Positions 58,851 through 64,000 of a stretch of DNA of 64,000 nt are shown here, piece by piece. Positions within the stretch are counted from its first letter, which is position 1; each line of letters opens with the position of its first letter. Below the pieces are notes generated by a model. The model did not search any database and was not told the origin of the DNA. It saw nothing but the letters and a program-made list of their open reading frames with translations. Made by a program: the position numbers and the translations under genes. Source of the DNA: Brachionus plicatilis. Its lineage: Eukaryota; Rotifera; Eurotatoria; Ploima; Brachionidae. The stretch covers positions 1,081,496 through 1,145,495 of the forward strand of contig QEOQ01000214.1 of NCBI GenBank assembly GCA_010279815.1, read 5' to 3'.

Positions 58851-58964
58851 AAATTAATTTAAAATTTTTTTTATTAAAAGATTAGCGAATTAAAAAATTT
58901 TTAATGAAATTCCGAAATGGCCTGATCAAAACTTCATTTATTCAAATTAATTTAAAATTACAAA

Positions 58965-59669
58965 AGCCTTAGTTTAATGCATCATCAAGACTCATTTTTT
59001 AAGAAAAAAAAAAAATAATTTTTTTGAATTATGCATCTGGTGCAGCACCAAAGATTAAGAAATAAAAAATATTACGGCAAGCTTAAAATAAAAAATAACT
59101 TTGTATTTAGATATTAAAATAGTGATCAATTCAAATGTTATTGACAATAATTACAAAAAAAAAATAAAATTTTTTTATTTAGTTCCTAATTTAGTATTTT
59201 AGTTTTTTAATTACATATTATTGCTATTTGAAAATATTATACGCGAATAAAAATTTTGATTCTCGGTTATTATAAATTTATTTTCTTAACAACTGGTTCA
59301 TCCATATCTTTTTTTTGCTTATTTTATAATTTTTATTCTGTCTGAAAATTTCCAATGTGAAATACAAAACAAATATTTGTATTTTAAACAAAAAAATATA
59401 TTTGCAAAATTGTAAAGCTTTGCATGTGTACAAGACCATGAAAAAACAAAAAATTCCAATCTACTTAGATAATTTTAAATTCTCAACTTAAAAAATAAAA
59501 AAAGACTTAATTCGAATCAGAATATTATACATTTTATTTAAAAGATAAAAAATCATTTAATAAGTTAAAAACCAACGAAAAAAGAAAAAAAATAAAATTC
59601 GTTCAAAATTTAACAAAATTAGCTAATTGTATAGTTAATACAACTGGTATCAGATTCAGGGACGATTAA
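58965..59669. other. intergenic downstream of DNAJC3, nothing recognised
   Basis: A/T-rich. A TTTATT at about 59534 (AATAAA on the minus strand) may be the DNAJC3 polyadenylation signal. Confidence 0.4.
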
Positions 59670-62600
59670 TTAATTAAACTTAAACTTAAATTGATATCCA
59701 CCGCCACCGCCACCAAAGCCACCACCAAACGGATTAAACCCTTGCTGAAACGGATTGAATCCGTGGCCCTGAGACTGCTCCTCGGGATCAAGTGGATCTT
59801 CACCATTGTCAAATTTTGCCCTTTTTTCAGGATCAGACAGCACTTCTTTGGCCGCTGCAATATCAATAAACATTTTCTGAGCCTTGTCCTTTTCCGGACC
59901 ATCATATTTATCCGGATGCCACTTATGGGCCATCTTGCGGTACGCTTTCATTATTGTGGCCTTATCGGCCGACCTCTTCACCCCCAAAATTTTGTAATAG
60001 TCCCTCTTTTTGCTCTGTTTTATCAACTTATTTATCCTTTCCAATAATTCACCACTTCTCTGGCTGTTCTCTATTTCGTGAAGCTTCTGCGCGTCACCCT
60101 GGGCTCTGTCAAGCTCCTCGTCGACAATGTACGCCTTGGCTCTGTGGTACAAGGCGTCAGCGTCGTTCGAGTTCCATTTAAGAATTTCTGAACAAGAATC
60201 GATGGCTTTTTTGCTTTGTTTGGCCTTTGAATGACAACTGCAGATGAATGACTGAGCTTTTTGGCGGAACGCGTGTGATGTCGGGTCTTGACCAAGCACT
60301 GAATTAGCCTCGGCCACACATTCCTCAAATTTGTTCTCATCATGGGCTTTTTTCATTCGGTCCAATATTTTGCTCAGCTTTCTCAATTTTTTGTACATGT
60401 TGGAACACTTTTTGTGGTCCGCGTCCAATTTGAGACATTCTCTCACATTGTTCAGCGCCGAGTCGGCCTCGCCAATTGAGTAGTGCAGCTCGCTGAGCCG
60501 GTAGTACGCATCCGTATTGTCCGGTATGAGTTTTGCCAGGGCGTTTATGTCAAATATGGCTTTGTTCACATCGCCAATGTTCAAGTAGCAGTCAGAACGG
60601 AGTTCGTGAACTTCTGTTGACCAAGGACAAGTCTGAAAATATTTTTTACAAAATTAAAAAAATGAATTTTTTTAAATTTTTTTATTTTTTTAATTAAAAT
60701 TTTTTTAATAAAAAATTTTTTTAATTAAATTTTTTTTTCCAAAATTTTATTTTTTCTTTTAAAACTGTAAACTCGCGTTGAGGACTCTAAGAGAAAAGAC
60801 GAATCCGACCTTTTTTCTTTAAGATTTAATTAGATAGCTTCTATGTTATAACAATTAAAATTGGGCTTGAAGTTCATGATCATGATCAAATGATCAACGT
60901 AATTCATTATAATAAAAATGATGAAATTAGCGTCAAAAAAAAAAACTTTTTTTTTTAAAACTAAGAAGACAGATTTAAAATCCACATAAAGGTTTCCAAT
61001 TGTGACTTAAAATGATTTTTAAATATTAATTAAAATATATTACGGTAAAACAAAATTAAATTTTGAATTGCAAAATTTCAAAATATTGATTTAGATTTTA
61101 TTTTTACTTCACATAAAAATTCATTTAATTTTCTATTTAATTAACGATTAAAAATTTATGTTTAATAAAGATTAGTATTAAGTTTTATACGTTTAAGTTT
61201 AGTTTTATACGTTTAAGTTTAGTTTTATACATTTATTATTAAGAAATTGATTAATAACACCTTTTTATTAAACTCAAAAACTAAAAATTTTGATTTGAAA
61301 TTTACATTTGATCGTGAACTTCAATTTGTCATAATAAAGATAGAAATTTAATGATAATTTTTCCATTTTCATCATGTGGAAAGTTTTCCTTGCCCTTTCT
61401 TTTGGACTTTTTTCACTTTTTTTACAGCATTGTGATTTCTGGTACTAAAAACAAAAACAAAATATCAAAAATGCCAAAGCTTAAGTTCTGAAGGACCAAA
61501 AAATGTTCTGTAAATTGTAGCAACTGATACATCCTTTGTACCACCAATAAACTGATTATGCAAAACTCTGAAATAAATCTAAAATCTGAATAATTCAGAA
61601 AATGGTGAATTTGGGATATATATTATATTATATTAAAAGTCCATCTCAACTTTTAATTGAAGTAAGAAGGATAAAATATGTACAAAGGTTGCTACAATTT
61701 ACACAACATTTTTTGGTACTTTAGAACTTAAGCTTTGGCTTTTTTGATATTTTGTTTTTGTTTTTAGTACCAAAATCAAAATCAAAATCACAATATCACA
61801 ATACTTTAAAGATAGCGAAAATTTTACATTTAATTTTTGTTTGGAAGTCAATTAGGTCCAAAATTAGAAAAAATGCAAAATTTGACTTATCTTCTATTTC
61901 GAAATTAACTCTTCAATTTTTTTAATTTAAAATTTTTTTTTTGATGGCAAAAAAATTTTTTGTTGAGGTAAAAGTTAAACTCAATTTTAATTGTTATAGC
62001 ACAGAAACTGTTATTAACTCTTTAAGAAAAAAGGTCGGATTTGAGAGCTTACGGTATTTTATGTTTAATTAATTTTTTTTTTAAATAAAAAATATTTTTT
62101 TTTATTTTATTAGCAGACTTGTGCGTAAGTGAGAGTCAAAATCAAGTCAGGGACTTGACTTGAAATTTATTTTTAAATTCAAGTCCATGAGTTGACTTTT
62201 AAATTTTGACTTGTATATTTGAAGTTGAGACAAATTTTAGTTTAAAATATAAAGACTAAAAACTTAATTTTATCAACTTGAGTAAGTTTTATTACGAATT
62301 TTTAATTTTAAAAAAACATTTTTTAAAAAGTATATCTTAAGTCATTGACTTACGCACAAGTCTGTTTATAAGGTGACAAAAAATTTAATTTAAAAGAAAA
62401 AAAAAATACTTCTAGAATATTGGTGTAGAGATCGATGGCTGCGGGAAAATCTCGCAGATTTTGGTGGTGTCTGGCGAGCTCTAAGCTGTCCAAAATGGAA
62501 TGGCATTTTTCTAGTTTTGATTTAGCTTCCGAATTAGAGGAATCAGAAACAATCTTAAAAATAAAATTAAATAAATTTAAATAAAAATAATTTTTTTTTC

Positions 62601-63040
62601 TTAATTTACTATGGATTGATAGTCACTGATGGCATCGGCAAATTGGCCTTTTTTAAAGTAAATATTGGCCCTTTGAAGACGGGCAGAGCTAAAGTCAGGC
62701 TTTAGCTCGATGACTCGGCTAAAATCGGACAGAGCTGATTTAAATTTTCCCATGGCTAGGAAGACTGTGCCACGGCGATAGAACGACATGTAATTGTTCG
62801 GATCACCGTCAATGGCAGAGTGAAACTGGGTGAGAGCGTCGGCTAGTTGGCCCGCAGCAAGCAGTTTTTTTCCAGCTTCCAGATGCATCTCGGCCTCAGC
62901 ACTAGTCATTCCGGTGACTAAAACTAAAGAAAAAAAATATATTTTTTTTAAACTTTATTTTTAGATAAACAAAAAAAAGTACCATTCAATTGAAGTTCGA
63001 AGAGGACAACTAGATAGCTGAACAGGACTAGTTTTTTCAT
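59670..63040 (-). CDS. DNAJC3: DNAJC3 (p58IPK), ER-lumenal J-domain co-chaperone
   Basis: Four exons (63040-62983, 62923-62610, 62553-62410, 60632-59670) joining in frame to 492 residues (human 504). The N-terminus MKKLVLFSYLVVLFELQLN is a signal peptide for ER entry. TPR repeats fill residues ~25-375: AEMHLEAGKKLLAAGQLADA, FYRRGTVFLAMGKFKSAL, AYYRLSELHYSIGEADSAL, ALYHRAKAYIVDEELDRAQ. The J domain (about 383-450) has the essential HPD at 411-413 (HKWHPDKYDG), which drives the ATPase of BiP, and the tail is G/F-rich (GFNPFGGGFGGGG), as in the family. DNAJC3 is a known unfolded-protein-response target and PERK regulator in mammals. The start ATG gives the expected signal peptide. Intron 3 is 1.8 kb and holds nested inverted repeats; the J domain lies in the long last exon. 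Confidence 0.97.
60762..62058. mobile_element. inverted-repeat element in DNAJC3 intron 3
   Basis: Outer arms at about 60766-60870 and 61975-62055 share CTGTAAACTC/CCGTAAGCTC, AATCCGACCTTTTTTCTT and TATAACAATTAAAATTG in inverted orientation. An inner foldback lies between them. No reading frame and no clear target duplication. Confidence 0.65.
61429..61800. mobile_element. inner foldback element
   Basis: Arms 61429-61560 and 61690-61800 are inverted copies sharing GGTACTAAAAACAAAAACAA, CCAAAGCTTAAGTTCT and TGTAAATTGTAGCAAC. It probably inserted into the element around it. Confidence 0.75.
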
Positions 63041-64000
63041 ATTTTCAAATGGTTGCTGATTTGCCAGCAGTATTTGGTTGCTTTAGATTGGGATTTTTCG
63101 CGAAGTTTTATTTTTAATTTTTATTTTATTTTTGTCTCCTTTAGGTCTTGAATTTTTTAAGTTTTTTTTTATAAGAATAGGTTATTTCGTGGTTTGAACT
63201 GATTGGTTTAGATTTGAATTTAGCTAACACTTGTCTTAAAATAATATGTTTTTAGTTTGCTGAAATATTTGATTGCTATATTAAAATGAGGTAAAAGTAT
63301 TTGTCTATAAGAAAAATAAAATAAAAATCAAAATTTTATTTACAAAATACGAGCAATGTTTTTGCCAAAAAAACCCAGCAATAATTATTAAATATGTTTT
63401 CAATGAAGCATCAGTGGCTCGCAAAAGATATCAAAAATATTTACTTTGTTGAAAAGTTAAAATTAAAAAGATATTTTCAAAAAAATATTCAGCATAGTTT
63501 TATGATTAAGCTTTTTTTTTATGAAAATTTAAAATTCTATTTCTTTTTTAAATAGATCAAATCAATAATTAAATTAAATATTTTTGATGATTTAATTTTT
63601 GTCTTTTTGGGCCATGAAAATATTTATTCAAAACAAATTTTTAATTTTCTAATATGGAAAATTATTTGTTTCAATTTGCGCTGAATTCCAAATAAAATAA
63701 AGATTTTTTGATATATTTGATAAATTTTGGTTCATTTTTTAAGATAAAAATTTTTATTAATTTTAAAATTGCTCTCAACTTCATTGTTTATTTTTTATCG
63801 AACAGAGTTTTTCAAAAGTCATTAAGTCAATTTAAAAAAAAAAAAAGCCATTTGACTTGGCTTTTTGAAATTATAAGGATTTTTAAAAAAATAATGAAAA
63901 ATAATGAAGCCTAAATTTGCAGATAATCTAAAATTCAAAATAAAATTTAAGGTTTCAAGGTTAATCAACAGGCAAGTGCCCTTATCTATTGAATAGACTG
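63041..64000. other. upstream region of DNAJC3
   Basis: Beyond the promoter element at 63188-63206 no gene or motif is supported; the window ends in A/T-rich DNA. Confidence 0.4.
63188..63206 (-). promoter_or_regulatory. ER stress response element (ERSE) of DNAJC3
   Basis: On the gene strand it reads CCAAT, 9 bases, CCACG, a perfect match to the ERSE consensus CCAAT-N9-CCACG bound by NF-Y and ATF6/XBP1. It lies about 150 bp before the DNAJC3 ATG in the same orientation as in mammalian ER-chaperone promoters. DNAJC3 is a known ERSE-driven gene in mammals, so context supports function. Confidence 0.75.

Larger units (their letters stand above)
55830..58964 (+). mobile_element. 3.1 kb inverted-repeat transposon coding AT-hook/FAR1/PHD segments
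   Basis: The left end TTTGTAATTTTAAATTAATT then TGAATAAATGAAGTTTTGAT is an exact mirror of the right end (58925-58964). The terminal repeat continues on the left, beyond an inserted element, with CAGGCCATTTCGGAATTTC (56680) and GGGTCTTGT..ACAATTGTCC (56736-56772), matching the right side at 58884-58922 and 58660-58700. The palindrome ACAATTGT with flanking CC recurs near both ends. Total terminal repeat is ~145 bp. Inside are three protein segments on the plus strand. No DDE catalytic region was seen, so this copy is probably non-autonomous. No target duplication was evident. Confidence 0.8.

Noticed and set aside
63708..63914. 68-codon frame at the end of the window
   Set aside because: Composition of translated A/T runs, no family likeness.
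1..64000. tRNA, rRNA or other structured RNA genes
   Set aside because: I looked for cloverleaf-like GC stems and pol III box motifs in the few GC-richer patches (12150, 21280, 49000) and found none I could support.

Overview
The window is nuclear DNA from a small-genome animal. It is extremely AT-rich. The conserved genes are metazoan (VPS35L, a POLE4-type histone-fold protein, an RNF144-type E3 ligase, ACMSD, an FHA-domain nuclear protein, DNAJC3) and are cut by many 45-65 nt GT-AG introns. TAA, TAG and TGA all act as stops, so the code is standard. Base composition, intron size and LINE content would fit a monogonont rotifer such as Brachionus; that is an inference from general knowledge, and no marker here proves it.

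Layout. 119-7882 (+): VPS35L, 19 exons, with a 2.8 kb second intron that holds a TA-flanked inverted-repeat element. 9303-9977 (-): three-exon POLE4-like gene. 10-14 kb: three short inverted-repeat elements and gene debris. 14157-20752 (-): RNF144-like RBR ubiquitin ligase, whose 5.4 kb first intron is full of inverted-repeat elements. 20.8-24.6 kb: noncoding with a ~250 bp tandem repeat. 24596-26256 (-): ACMSD, three exons. 26573-27466: inverted-repeat transposon with an 8 bp target duplication and a small AT-hook reading frame. 30.5-34.3 kb: two tandem, nearly identical genes for small glycine-rich proteins with an N-myristoylation-type start, plus a third decayed copy of their promoter next to a LINE endonuclease fragment. 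34.7-36.4 kb: LINE pieces. 37108-40646 (-): FHA protein with 14 SQ motifs in tandem repeats and several AT-hooks. 41-46.5 kb: foldback element, LINE, KDZ-like and pogo-like relics, and an unrecognised pseudogene. 47649-48344 (-): seven-repeat MORN protein gene, cut off by a dispersed repeat. 49-55.4 kb: a GC-rich GGCC-containing block, LINE ORF1 and RT relics, and two exons of an unrecognised gene. 55830-58964: a 3.1 kb inverted-repeat transposon encoding AT-hook, FAR1-like and PHD-like protein segments, itself interrupted by an 802 bp element. 59670-63040 (-): DNAJC3 (p58IPK), four exons, with a perfect ER-stress response element upstream.

The host genes do not form an operon or one pathway; they are independent housekeeping loci embedded in transposon-rich DNA. 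The most original features are the myristoylated glycine-rich gene pair with its shared promoter, the AT-hook-bearing inverted-repeat transposons, the FHA/SQ-repeat/AT-hook protein, and the DNAJC3 promoter element.
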